Shown here piece after piece: positions 1 through 7,687 of a stretch of 17,360 bases of DNA (within the stretch, counting starts at the first letter, position 1; every line of letters begins with the position of its first letter). The translations under genes were made by a program, and so were the position numbers. The stretch spans positions 1 to 17,360 of the forward strand of contig JAEZJD010000266.1 of NCBI GenBank assembly GCA_023436425.1, read 5' to 3'. The notes under the pieces were generated by a model. That model was given only the letters and a program-made list of their open reading frames with translations, ran no database searches and was not told where the DNA came from. This stretch comes from Bacteroidota bacterium (lineage in GTDB: Bacteria > Bacteroidota > Bacteroidia > Chitinophagales > Chitinophagaceae).

Positions 1-557
1 TCCCCACGCAGTCCCGGCGCATGTCCATCCACCGGTTTGTTGTGTTTTTTTGCAGCAGCAATTTTTTGCATTACTTCTGCGTCATTATTCAACACACCGG
101 GAAAATTCATCATCTCAGTTAAGTACAAAATGTCTTCACGCTTCAATAAATTATCTATATCAGTCGCGTCAACAGTTGCACCGGCTGTTTCGAAAGTGGT
201 TGCGGGTACGCAGCTCGGTGCGCCGAAATTGAATTTGAATGGAACCGTATTTCCATTTTCAATCATGAATTCAACTCCCTGTACTCCGCAAACATTGGCT
301 ATTTCGTGCGGGTCACTCACAGTAGCCACTGTTCCGTGAACAACTGCAAGCCTTGCAAATTCGGATGGAATGAGCATCGAACTTTCGACGTGTACGTGCG
401 CATCAACGAATCCGGGGAGAATGTAGTTGGCGTTTTCAACATGCGGCATTTCTGCTATGGACACAATCCTCTCATCTTCAACTCTTATTTCAGCCGTATA
501 GATTTTTTTCTGATGAAGATCTACTAAGTTTCCAACAATGGAAAAGGAATTGTTCAT
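1..557 (-). CDS. ade: Adenine deaminase, N-terminal part (cut by window edge)
   Basis: This is the first 185 codons of an adenine deaminase, which converts adenine to hypoxanthine and ammonia in purine salvage. It is a cytoplasmic amidohydrolase-superfamily metalloenzyme. The reverse-strand translation starts [14 protein letters not shown]. It carries the family metal-binding motif [13 protein letters not shown] (His54, His56, Glu58), then SDPHEIANV (residues 81-89), GAPSCVPAT (112-120) and [10 protein letters not shown] at the cut end. This order matches AdeC/Ade rather than dihydroorotase or imidazolonepropionase. The ATG at 557 is the first possible start, because an in-frame TAA lies two codons upstream. 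A near-consensus -7 element (TAGCTTTA, reverse strand, 562-569) lies just before it, so the leader may be very short. The gene is divergent from the Asp-box protein gene. The C-terminal two thirds, with the remaining active-site residues, is outside the window. Confidence 0.9.
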   Translation of the reverse strand, partial: MNNSFSIVGNLVDLHQKKIYTAEIRVEDERIVSIAEMPHVENANYILPGFVDAHVHVESSMLIPSEFARLAVVHGTVATVSDPHEIANVCGVQGVEFMIENGNTVPFKFNFGAPSCVPATTFETAGATVDATDIDNLLKREDILYLTEMMNFPGVLNNDAEVMQKIAAAKKHNKPVDGHAPGLRG

Positions 558-661
558 GAATTAAAGCTAAGTATTCGTGAATCATTAGTGCGTTACAATT
601 CCATTTGGACGTATAGGTGTACTCATTAAGAAAAAATATTTTTCCTTATTTCATCCATGTG

Positions 662-669
662 TAACTTTT
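662..669 (+). promoter_or_regulatory. Possible -7 element for the Asp-box protein gene
   Basis: TAACTTTT matches seven of eight positions of the Bacteroidota -7 element TAnnTTTG and ends 18 bases before the ATG at 688. I see no convincing -33 TTTG at the usual distance, so this is a weak call. Confidence 0.35.
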
Positions 670-687
670 ACAGCTCAATCTACGCTC

Positions 688-3600
688 ATGCGAATATTTT
701 TATTTCTGCTTTCTGCTTTTTGTTCGCTTGTTGTTTTTGGACAAACAAAAAAAACGTCTGTCAGCAATTCTGATTCTGTCATTTTTTCGAAACTGAAGTA
801 TCGCCTTATAGGACCGTTTAGAGGAGGTCGCAGTGCTGCAGTAACCGGAAGCTACCAAAATAAAAACACCTTTTACTTTGGTGCAACGGGCGGTGGTGTT
901 TGGAAAACCACAGATGCAGGTAACAATTGGAAAAATATTTCGGACAAATATTTCGGCGGATCCATTGGCGCTGTAGCTGTGGCCCCTAGTGACGAGGATA
1001 TCGTTTATGTGGGCGAAGGAGAAAACACTATCCGGGGAAATGTCAGTGAAGGGTTGGGTGGCGTTTGGCGTTCGGCTGATGGCGGCAGAACGTGGAAGAA
1101 TGTTGGACTGCGAGATGGGAGACACATCATCCGGTTAATCGTTCATCCAAAAAATCCGGACATCGTTTGGGCTGCAGTTTTAGGACATTCATTTGGTGCA
1201 AGCACAACCCGTGGCGTGTACAAAACCACGGATGGGGGACGCAATTGGAAAAAAATTTTATACATAAATGATCTGACTGGTGCATCAGATTTGGTGATGG
1301 AACCCGGCAATCCTTCTGTTTTTTACGCTGGCATGTGGCGGCACATTCGCACACCGTATAGCATGGAAAGCGGCGGCGCCGGCAGCGGACTTTGGAAGAG
1401 CACGGACGGCGGTGAGACTTGGACCAACATTTCTAACAAAAAAGGACTGCCGAAAGGCGTCTGGGGTATAGTTGGTGTAGCAGTCGCGGCATCTAATCCG
1501 GATAAAATATATGCCCTTGTCGAAAACGCCAGTGGCGGGATGTTCATGTCTGCCGACGGCGGTGAAACATGGACATTGACAAGCAGTGACAATAATATCA
1601 GGCAGCGTGCATGGTATTATACCAAAGTTTTCGTTGACCCGAAAAATGAGAACACCGTTTATGCGCCTAACGTTGGATTCATGCGCAGCCGCGACGGTGG
1701 CAGAACTTTTCAATCCGTTAGAACGCCTCACGGAGATCATCACGATTTGTGGATTGATCCGGAAAACGGAAATCGTATGATTGTGGGAGACGACGGCGGA
1801 GCACAAATCACTTTTGACGGTGGCGAGAATTGGAGTTCGATGAATAACCAACCGACGGCGCAGATCTACCGGGTGTCGACAGATAATTCTTTCCCCTACC
1901 GCATTCTCGGTGCGCAGCAGGATAACAGCACTATTCGCATCAAGAGCAGAACAGACGGCTTCGCAATTACTGAAAATGATTGGCAGCCAACTGCAGGCTC
2001 TGAAAGCGGCTACGTTGTTGCAGATCCGCTAAATCCCGACATTGTCTACGGTGGTAATTACGGCGGTTACATTGCACGCCTCGACCATAAAACAGGAGAG
2101 AACCGCGCCGTTTCCCCTTGGCCGGACAATCCGATGGGAGCAGGTGCAGATGTGCTGAAATATCGTTTCCAATGGAATTTTCCCATCTTCTTTTCTCCGC
2201 ATAATCCAAAACGTTTGTACACCGCCGGCAATGTTTTGTTTGTAACGGAAAATGAGGGTCAGTCCTGGGAACAGATTTCTCCTGACCTAACGACAAACGA
2301 CAAATCAAAACAAATCTCAAGCGGGGGTCCCATTACAAAAGACAATACCTCCGTCGAATACTATTGCACCATTTTCACTGCTATGGAATCGCCATACGAA
2401 AAAGATTTGTTGTGGACGGGAAGTGACGATGGTCTTGTATACGTGAGCCGTGACGGAGGTAAAAATTGGAACAATGTAACTCCACCAAACGCTCCGAAAT
2501 GGATGATGTGGAACAGCATTGATGCAGATCCATTTCAAAAAGGAGCAGCATACTTTGTAGGTACACGTTACAAACTCGATGATTACACTCCTTATGTCTA
2601 CAAAACGGAAGATTACGGAAAAAGCTGGAAGCTTATTACTAATGGAATTGATAAAATGCATTTTGCCCGTGTTGCCCGCGCAGATAAAAAGAAGCAAGGC
2701 TTGCTTTATGCCGGCACTGAATATGGAATGTACATTAGCCATGATGACGGAAACTCATGGCAGCCATTTCAGTTAAACTTACCTGTTGTTCCGGTCACAG
2801 ACCTGACGATCAAAGAAAATGATTTGGTGGTGGCTACGCAAGGTCGTGCGTTTTACGTGCTGGACGATCTGGGCGTGGTGCAACAGATGGATAGAAATGC
2901 GCTGTCTAAGCACCTACACGTCTTCCAACCTGACGAAGCTTATCGCATGGGCGGAAACCAGCCATCGTTTGCAGCTTTCAGCACACCACGAAATGCGGGG
3001 CAAAATGCGCCTGACGGGGTCGTAGTGCGATACCTCGTTAACGGCGTTAACGACTCTGCAAATGCTACTATTACAGTGTACGATGCAAACCACGAGGAGG
3101 TAAAAACCTTCAGTACAAATGCAAAAGAACCTGCCAGCAAAATCGAATTAAATGAGGGTTTGAATCAGTTCGTCTGGAACCTTCGTTACCCTGAATCGGA
3201 GAGAATTGATGGAATGATTTTGTGGAATGGCGTGCCTGGTGGCATTGTGGCACCGCCCGGTAATTATTTTGTAAAAGTGAAGGTTGACAAGGACTCTTCA
3301 GAAGTGCCATTTGTGTTGAAAGCCAATCCGAACTACAAGGTGACACAAGCCGAGTACAATGAGCAGTTTTCTTTTTTGAAAACCGTCCAGGATAAATTCA
3401 ATGAAACGCAGAAAACAATCAAGGATATTCGAAACTTACGATCGCAGATCAATGATTTTGTTTCCAAGCAAGGAAAAGATATTCCGAGGGAGGTGAAGCA
3501 ATTTGCCGACAGCATAAACAAAAAGATGACAACAATTGAGGAGACGCTTTATCAAACGAAAGCAAAAAGCGGACAGGATGTTTTGAATTATCCCATCCGG

Positions 3601-3804
3601 TTGAATGATAAACTGTCCGGCGTTTTTGACGTGGCAAATAGCGGCAACGCAGCTCCCAGCAAGCAGGTAAAAGATGTATATGCTGATCTAGCCACTCAAA
3701 TTGATGCTCAGCTCGCAAAATTCAAGTCAATAAAAGAAAAAGACATTCCCGCCTTCAATGAACTAATTCGACAAAAGGCGCTACCGGTAATTGGCATTAA
3801 ATAG
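688..3804 (+). CDS. Secreted VPS10/sortilin-like Asp-box beta-propeller protein
   Basis: This is a 1038-residue exported protein. It has a signal peptide (residues 1-18, MRIFLFLLSAFCSLVVFG, cleavage likely before QTKK). The beta-propeller region carries eleven Asp-box (BNR) motifs of the form S/T-x-D-x-G-x-x-W/F, from TTDAGNNW at 74-81 to SHDDGNSW at 684-691. Others include SADGGRTW, TTDGGRNW, STDGGETW, SADGGETW, TFDGGENW and SRDGGKNW. After the propeller comes a beta-rich segment, then a Lys/Glu-rich, probably helical tail from about residue 890 to the end. The family (COG4447-like, related to Ycf48 and the VPS10 domain) is common in Bacteroidota and is often annotated 'glycosyl hydrolase', but I see no sialidase catalytic set. 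Periplasmic or surface binding or a folding role is possible; the substrate is unknown. It is a single gene with its own terminator. Confidence 0.88.
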   Translation: MRIFLFLLSAFCSLVVFGQTKKTSVSNSDSVIFSKLKYRLIGPFRGGRSAAVTGSYQNKNTFYFGATGGGVWKTTDAGNNWKNISDKYFGGSIGAVAVAPSDEDIVYVGEGENTIRGNVSEGLGGVWRSADGGRTWKNVGLRDGRHIIRLIVHPKNPDIVWAAVLGHSFGASTTRGVYKTTDGGRNWKKILYINDLTGASDLVMEPGNPSVFYAGMWRHIRTPYSMESGGAGSGLWKSTDGGETWTNISNKKGLPKGVWGIVGVAVAASNPDKIYALVENASGGMFMSADGGETWTLTSSDNNIRQRAWYYTKVFVDPKNENTVYAPNVGFMRSRDGGRTFQSVRTPHGDHHDLWIDPENGNRMIVGDDGGAQITFDGGENWSSMNNQPTAQIYRVSTDNSFPYRILGAQQDNSTIRIKSRTDGFAITENDWQPTAGSESGYVVADPLNPDIVYGGNYGGYIARLDHKTGENRAVSPWPDNPMGAGADVLKYRFQWNFPIFFSPHNPKRLYTAGNVLFVTENEGQSWEQISPDLTTNDKSKQISSGGPITKDNTSVEYYCTIFTAMESPYEKDLLWTGSDDGLVYVSRDGGKNWNNVTPPNAPKWMMWNSIDADPFQKGAAYFVGTRYKLDDYTPYVYKTEDYGKSWKLITNGIDKMHFARVARADKKKQGLLYAGTEYGMYISHDDGNSWQPFQLNLPVVPVTDLTIKENDLVVATQGRAFYVLDDLGVVQQMDRNALSKHLHVFQPDEAYRMGGNQPSFAAFSTPRNAGQNAPDGVVVRYLVNGVNDSANATITVYDANHEEVKTFSTNAKEPASKIELNEGLNQFVWNLRYPESERIDGMILWNGVPGGIVAPPGNYFVKVKVDKDSSEVPFVLKANPNYKVTQAEYNEQFSFLKTVQDKFNETQKTIKDIRNLRSQINDFVSKQGKDIPREVKQFADSINKKMTTIEETLYQTKAKSGQDVLNYPIRLNDKLSGVFDVANSGNAAPSKQVKDVYADLATQIDAQLAKFKSIKEKDIPAFNELIRQKALPVIGIK

Positions 3805-3818
3805 TTTCTTCAGGTAAC

Positions 3819-3857
3819 GGCTGCTCATAGAAATCGGTGGGCAGCTTTTTATTTTTC
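3819..3857 (+). terminator. Intrinsic terminator after the Asp-box protein gene
   Basis: GCTGCTC (3820-3826) pairs with GGGCAGC (3839-3845), with one G-T pair, around a 12-base loop. The run TTTTTATTTTT follows. It lies 15 bases after the stop codon at 3804 and separates this gene from the LytTR regulator. Confidence 0.8.
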
Positions 3858-3882
3858 CTTTTTCTCTTTTCATTTTCCAATT

Positions 3883-3890
3883 TACATTTG
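3883..3890 (+). promoter_or_regulatory. -7 promoter element of the LytTR regulator gene
   Basis: TACATTTG is a perfect match to TAnnTTTG. It ends 16 bases before the ATG at 3907, which predicts a leader of only about ten bases. The upstream stretch is pyrimidine-rich, with TTTC-like sequence in place of a clean -33 TTTG. Confidence 0.6.
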
Positions 3891-3906
3891 TTCACCCCCT
3901 TAACGT

Positions 3907-4602
3907 ATGAAGTGTTTAATTGTTGACGACAACAGAATGGCCAGATTGGCTCTGAGACAATTAGTTCTCCAGGTGCAAAATCTTGAGTTAATAGCTGAAT
4001 GCAGCAATGCAATGGAGGCTTTAAACTATCTGAATTCCATTCCCATTGATCTTCTTTTTCTTGACATCGAAATGCCTGAAATGAGCGGCATTGATCTTAT
4101 TAAAAAGTTGGGCAACAAGCGTCCGCTGATCATTTTCACAACGGCAAAAAAAGACTATGCTGTCGAGGCGTTCGAGCTGAACGTAGTTGATTACCTCGTG
4201 AAGCCAATTAATCAAACCAGGTTAATGCAGGCGGTGGAAAAAGCCCGTGAAGCAATTGACAGCAATAAAGAAGAAGTAAAGGTAGAAGAGCAGGGATTTG
4301 TTTTTGTGAAAGATAATGGCGTGCTCAAGCGGATAAGTATAGATGATATTCTTTTTCTTGAAGCGATGGGCGATTATGTGAAGGTCCATACCGGGCAAAA
4401 GTTTCATGTTGTACATGCCACGCTGAAGTCCATTGAGGAGAAGCTCCCGATATCAAAATTTGTTCGCGTACACCGTAGTTATATCGTGGCCATCAATAAA
4501 ATCGATTTTATTCAGGAAGGAACCATTACTATAGGCAAAACAACGATTCCCGTGGCTGATACGCACAAGGCTAATCTCAATAAAAGATTAAATCTGCTGT
4601 AG
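3907..4602 (+). CDS. LytTR-family (LytR/AlgR type) response regulator
   Basis: This is a 231-residue cytoplasmic DNA-binding response regulator. The receiver domain (about 1-120) has the acidic pair Asp7-Asp8, the phosphoacceptor Asp53 in LFLDIEMPEMSG, Thr79 and Lys99 in YLVKP, so it should accept phosphate. A LytTR DNA-binding domain follows (about 128-231), with IDDILFLEAMGDYVKV and the characteristic FVRVHRSYIVAINKI. In Bacteroidota such regulators usually sit next to a LytS/YehU-type (His_kinase) sensor. None is present here: the gene on the left is a secreted propeller protein and on the right, after a structured intergenic region, comes a small membrane protein and a hybrid kinase. The gene has its own promoter and no clear terminator. 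Target genes cannot be named from the sequence. Confidence 0.93.
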   Translation: MKCLIVDDNRMARLALRQLVLQVQNLELIAECSNAMEALNYLNSIPIDLLFLDIEMPEMSGIDLIKKLGNKRPLIIFTTAKKDYAVEAFELNVVDYLVKPINQTRLMQAVEKAREAIDSNKEEVKVEEQGFVFVKDNGVLKRISIDDILFLEAMGDYVKVHTGQKFHVVHATLKSIEEKLPISKFVRVHRSYIVAINKIDFIQEGTITIGKTTIPVADTHKANLNKRLNLL

Positions 4603-4656
4603 CCTCACCGCTTAATAGTTCTACTTCACCGAGAGCTTTATTCATTTAATCTAACA

Positions 4657-4694
4657 GTTATCTATAACGATAACAGGCACAATACATTTGTGCC
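4657..4694 (+). promoter_or_regulatory. Promoter embedded in two inverted repeats
   Basis: TACATTTG (4683-4690) is a perfect -7 element. It lies inside a 7-base perfect inverted repeat, GGCACAA-TACAT-TTGTGCC (4676-4694). Just upstream, GTTATC (4657-4662) and GATAAC (4669-4674) form a second perfect inverted repeat, with an extra internal ATAAC, so two ATAAC units repeat with a 6-base period. A repressor or activator binding across the -33/-7 region would explain this arrangement. The regulator is unknown; the LytTR protein encoded just upstream is one candidate. Confidence 0.5.
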
Positions 4695-4696
4695 GT

Positions 4697-4845
4697 CGAA
4701 ATCCAATATTCTTACCGTTGCCCTTCGCTGATACAATTATGGGGTCGTAGCCAAAACTTTTTTTCCTATGCTAAACCAAAACCATTGTATCGAAGTTGTA
4801 AAACAAGCTGAGGGAATGGCTGCAAAAGATGCAGCCTTCTCTTTC
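4697..4845 (+). ncRNA. Candidate structured leader or small RNA
   Basis: Starting from the predicted promoter at 4683-4690, a transcript would contain two structures. The first is a long-range stem of GATACAAT (4730-4737) with ATTGTATC (4784-4791), extended by CTTC/GAAG across a three-base bulge. The second is a perfect hairpin, GGCTGC-AAAAGAT-GCAGCC (4818-4836), followed by TTCTCTTTC, which resembles an intrinsic terminator with an imperfect T-tail. The hairpin lies 15 bases before the ATG at 4852. It could therefore be a roughly 150-base small RNA, or a leader that controls read-through into the membrane protein and kinase genes. An alternative is that part of it is coding, from an ATG at 4768. 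Confidence 0.3.
4818..4845 (+). terminator. Terminator-like hairpin before the small membrane protein gene
   Basis: GGCTGC and GCAGCC pair perfectly over six bases around AAAAGAT, followed by TTCTCTTTC. The stem is short and the T-run is interrupted, so termination may be partial, as in an attenuator. Confidence 0.45.
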
Positions 4846-4851
4846 ATCCTT

Positions 4852-5043
4852 ATGAAAAAATTTTTAGTATTCATATTCTTCCTTTTTCTGCTGATCGCTG
4901 CAGAATACTATTTTTTAACTGAGATTTTCACTCAGAAAAGGTTGCCTGTTCTCTCCGGTAGCCTGGTTCTCATCGTTGTTTGCATGGTCGTTTTTGTCCG
5001 TTTCTTCAGAAAGTCAGTTTTGCCGTTGGAAAAGCATAGCTAA
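4852..5043 (+). CDS. Small two-helix membrane protein of unknown function
   Basis: From the ATG at 4852 this gives a 63-residue protein starting MKKFLVFIFF. It has two hydrophobic segments (about 4-24 and 36-55) separated by a short polar stretch around TQKRLP, and a basic/acidic tail. I do not recognise a family. An in-frame ATG at 4768 would add 28 mostly polar residues. I prefer 4852 because MKK followed by a hydrophobic helix is a typical start and because a terminator-like hairpin lies between the two ATGs. The stop is 27 bases before the hybrid kinase start, on the same strand with no terminator between, so the two are probably co-transcribed. An accessory role at the membrane for that kinase is a guess. 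The gene is real with fair rather than high confidence. Confidence 0.55.
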   Translation: MKKFLVFIFFLFLLIAAEYYFLTEIFTQKRLPVLSGSLVLIVVCMVVFVRFFRKSVLPLEKHS

Positions 5044-5070
5044 GCGCTGTTTTTCGTATTTTCGGCAGAC

Positions 5071-7251
5071 ATGCACAGGCTCCAGTTTCGATATTGGGTG
5101 TTATGGCTTTTTCTGCTTGGTATCATCATCGTCGTTTTCCTGCAGGTTATTTCGGGTTACAATATCAATCGTCTAATTCAGGGCAACAAAACATTGTTGT
5201 CCGAAATGCAGGTGCAGAACCAGCTGCGCGAAATTGAAATCAATGTGGTCACTGTGGAAAGTGACATTCGCGGTGCAGTACTTACAGGCAATCGCGAACA
5301 CATCCGGAATATCGAGGCTAAAATGGGTGCCATTGGAAGCTCAATGGATTTTTTGCGTAAAAATCATAAGCTTCTTGACAATCAGAAGCTACACCAGCTA
5401 GACTTATTAGTCAGCAAAAAACTCCAGTTCAGCAACCAGATTTTGTCAGCTTACAATAATAGCCGGGAAGCCGCTCAGGCAATTGTAAATACAGGAAGAG
5501 GGCTGCGCATCCGCGATAGCTTAAGCCCATTAATAGCAGATCTCGACAGTTCAAGACAGGCGGAACTTCAACGTATAGTCGGCTCGGTGGAAACCACAGG
5601 AAAACGAACAAGGATTTGGGGCTTTATCATTGCTACCATTGCCATCATCGCTATTATTTCAGCATTCTGGTACATACTCAATCAAGGGCGACAGCAACAA
5701 AAAATTATTCAACTGCTTAATGCTTCGGAAAAAAAAAGTAAAGATGTGGCAATGGTTAAAGAGCAATTTCTTGCCAACATGAGTCATGAGATTCGCACGC
5801 CGATGAATGCTATGCTTGGCTTCACAAACCTGCTGCGGCGTACTCCTTTAAATGATGAGCAGCGGAAATATTTGCAGAACATACATACTGCCGGTGAAAA
5901 TTTGCTCGCCCTCGTAAACGACATTTTGGATCTCTCGAAAATAGAATCCGGAATGATGGTGTTGGAAGAAACCCGATTTAGTCTGCACAGTCTCGTTAGC
6001 TCGGTAGGAGCTATGTTCAGCGAAAAAATTAAAGAAAAACAGCTGCGATGTGATATTCGCATCAATAAGGAAGTTCCTGATATACTTAGTGGCGACGCGG
6101 TGCGGCTAACGCAAATTTTGGTGAATCTTCTCAGCAACGCGGTAAAGTTTACGGATGACGGCGAAATAAACATCGATATCAATTTAATTGAGACCACAGA
6201 AGAATGGGCAACGATCCGCATCTGCGTTTCAGATACGGGCATTGGGATAGCTCCGGCAAAACAAGGTGCTATTTTCGAAAGATTTCAGCAGGCGGAAACA
6301 GAAACCACAAGAAGGTTTGGAGGCACTGGATTAGGATTATCAATTGTGAAGCAGCTGGTGGATATGCAGAATGGGAAAATTTATTTGAACAGTGAACAAG
6401 GCAAAGGATCAGAGTTCGTGGTGGAACTCACGTACAAACTTCCTGACATAAATCAAATGTTTTCCGAAGCCATTGCAGCGCAGGAAGAAGAAGTGCGGAT
6501 AGAAAAAATTAAAGCACTTATTGCAGAAGATAATCAAATGAACCAGATGCTCATTTCACATTTAATGAAAAGCTGGGGAATAGATTTTGTGCTCGTTAGC
6601 AATGGCGCGGAGGTTCTGAAAGAGCTAAAAAGACAGCAGTATTCCATAATCTTAATGGACATACAAATGCCCGAAATGGATGGCTATACAGCAACATCCA
6701 TCATCCGCAATGAAATGAAAATGGATGTGCCAATCATCGCCATGACTGCTCATGCTCTTGCCGGTGAAAAGGAAAAATGCCTTCAGCTTGGAATGAACGA
6801 TTATGTTTCAAAGCCAATTAAGGAAACCGTTTTGTACAATATTATCGCTCAAAACGCACAACATGTGCCGGAGCAGAAAACGCCAACCACTGCAAAAATC
6901 AACGTTGAATATCTACATGAGTTATCAGGCAACGATCCTGTGTTCGAAAAGGAATTGCTTGGGCAATTTGTAGTGCAGGCGGCGGAAGAACTTTCGGGTT
7001 TGGAAACAGCCATCAATGAGAAAGATTTCGATCAGGTGCGCAGAAAGGCACACAGCTTGAAATCTACGGTCGGATATATTGGCTTACACGACGAACTGGG
7101 CCCGCTTCTGGAACGGATGGAGCAGGACGCCGCCAGCGAAACCGACCTAAATCTCTCAGCAAACTTTGACGCCTTGAAGGCGAGGTGCGATGAGGCTATT
7201 GTGGCTGTGAAACAGTTGCTGGACAAGGATTCAGCTTTAACAAGGGATTAA
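5071..7251 (+). CDS. Hybrid sensor histidine kinase (CHASE3-like sensor, HisKA, HATPase, receiver, HPt)
   Basis: This is a 726-residue inner-membrane kinase. The first membrane helix (about 8-28) and the second (about 183-205) flank a helical extracytoplasmic domain of about 150 residues that resembles CHASE3. The HisKA phosphorylation site is His239 in ANMSHEIRTPMN. The ATP-binding domain shows the N box (LVNLLSNAVKFT, from about 350), DTGIGI (from 388) and GGTGLGLS (from 417). A receiver follows (about 480-600) with phosphoacceptor Asp530 in ILMDIQMPEMDG. An HPt domain ends the protein, with His661 in RRKAHSLKS. All phosphorelay residues are present, so a full His-Asp-His relay is expected. 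It has no DNA-binding output, so a separate response regulator must receive the phosphate; the LytTR regulator at 3907 is the nearest. It follows the small membrane protein by 27 bases. The ligand is unknown. Confidence 0.93.
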   Translation: MHRLQFRYWVLWLFLLGIIIVVFLQVISGYNINRLIQGNKTLLSEMQVQNQLREIEINVVTVESDIRGAVLTGNREHIRNIEAKMGAIGSSMDFLRKNHKLLDNQKLHQLDLLVSKKLQFSNQILSAYNNSREAAQAIVNTGRGLRIRDSLSPLIADLDSSRQAELQRIVGSVETTGKRTRIWGFIIATIAIIAIISAFWYILNQGRQQQKIIQLLNASEKKSKDVAMVKEQFLANMSHEIRTPMNAMLGFTNLLRRTPLNDEQRKYLQNIHTAGENLLALVNDILDLSKIESGMMVLEETRFSLHSLVSSVGAMFSEKIKEKQLRCDIRINKEVPDILSGDAVRLTQILVNLLSNAVKFTDDGEINIDINLIETTEEWATIRICVSDTGIGIAPAKQGAIFERFQQAETETTRRFGGTGLGLSIVKQLVDMQNGKIYLNSEQGKGSEFVVELTYKLPDINQMFSEAIAAQEEEVRIEKIKALIAEDNQMNQMLISHLMKSWGIDFVLVSNGAEVLKELKRQQYSIILMDIQMPEMDGYTATSIIRNEMKMDVPIIAMTAHALAGEKEKCLQLGMNDYVSKPIKETVLYNIIAQNAQHVPEQKTPTTAKINVEYLHELSGNDPVFEKELLGQFVVQAAEELSGLETAINEKDFDQVRRKAHSLKSTVGYIGLHDELGPLLERMEQDAASETDLNLSANFDALKARCDEAIVAVKQLLDKDSALTRD

Positions 7252-7441
7252 AAGACTTTCACTTTTACACAACCTCAGTTTTTGCCATTTACTCGTAATG
7301 TTGCAACGACAGTTTATGGGCTTTCACCGAATCAGAACGAAACAAATGGAACAGAAAAGTAATTTCACATTGTAGTCGAAAGGAACAATAATCGTAAGAT
7401 TCAAGATATTTTAAACTAGGTTTCGTATGGTTAAGGGTGAA

Positions 7442-7473
7442 GCCCTGCTAGTCTTGGCGGGGCATTTTTATTT
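7442..7473 (+). terminator. First of two tandem intrinsic terminators
   Basis: GCCCTGC (7442-7448) pairs with GCGGGGC (7457-7463), with one G-T pair and an 8-base loop, followed by ATTTTTATTT. An alternative hairpin, AGGG-TGAAG-CCCT, overlaps the left arm, so the two structures would compete. Confidence 0.7.
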
Positions 7474-7541
7474 AGCCCTTCCATTGTTAAAGAAATTATA
7501 ATCGAGCTTCGCTATAATTGCAAGCAATGTCCTAATCAAAC

Positions 7542-7570
7542 GTCTCCTGTTTCTACAGGAGGCTTTTTTA
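7542..7570 (+). terminator. Second tandem intrinsic terminator upstream of rimM
   Basis: A 9-base stem, 7542-7550 with 7555-7563 (core CTCCTGT/ACAGGAG, one T-G pair), around the loop TTCT, is followed by a run of seven T. It is one of the strongest terminators in the window. No annotated gene lies between it and the previous terminator. Confidence 0.85.
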
Positions 7571-7634
7571 TCCCGGAACACTCTCGTGCCAGCGTCGATT
7601 TACTCCAGCATCTATTTTCAGCCTATTATGTGAT

Positions 7635-7642
7635 TACTTTTG
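7635..7642 (+). promoter_or_regulatory. -7 promoter element of rimM
   Basis: TACTTTTG is a perfect TAnnTTTG match, 45 bases before the GTG start at 7688. With the terminator at 7542-7570 upstream, it suggests rimM is transcribed alone. Confidence 0.55.
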
Positions 7643-7687
7643 AGCGGAACATTTTTGCTCCCTTGACGAAATCAAAAACGTAGTGTA

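Larger units (their letters stand above)
7252..7687. other. Gene-free interval with two terminators and the rimM promoter
   Basis: I find no convincing coding region here. From left to right it holds about 190 bases of apparent 3' untranslated sequence after the kinase, a terminator (7442-7473), a possible hairpin (AATTATA 7494-7500 with TATAATT 7513-7519), a second terminator (7542-7570) and the rimM promoter (7635-7642). No tRNA-like fold was seen. Confidence 0.6.

Noticed and set aside
37..527. Several short + strand open frames at the left edge
   Set aside because: They lie antisense to the adenine deaminase gene, which has the full metal-binding motif set on the - strand.
1285..1851. 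Open frame of 188 codons on the - strand inside the Asp-box protein gene
   Set aside because: It is antisense to a clearly real gene with signal peptide and repeated motifs, and its translation shows no family features.
4768..4851. ATG at 4768 as the start of the small membrane protein (91 residues)
   Set aside because: The added 28 residues are polar and would place a terminator-like hairpin inside the coding region; the MKK start at 4852 looks more natural. It is not excluded.
5784..6242. Open frame of 152 codons on the - strand inside the hybrid kinase gene
   Set aside because: It is a shadow of the HisKA and ATP-binding region; the + strand carries all the kinase motifs.
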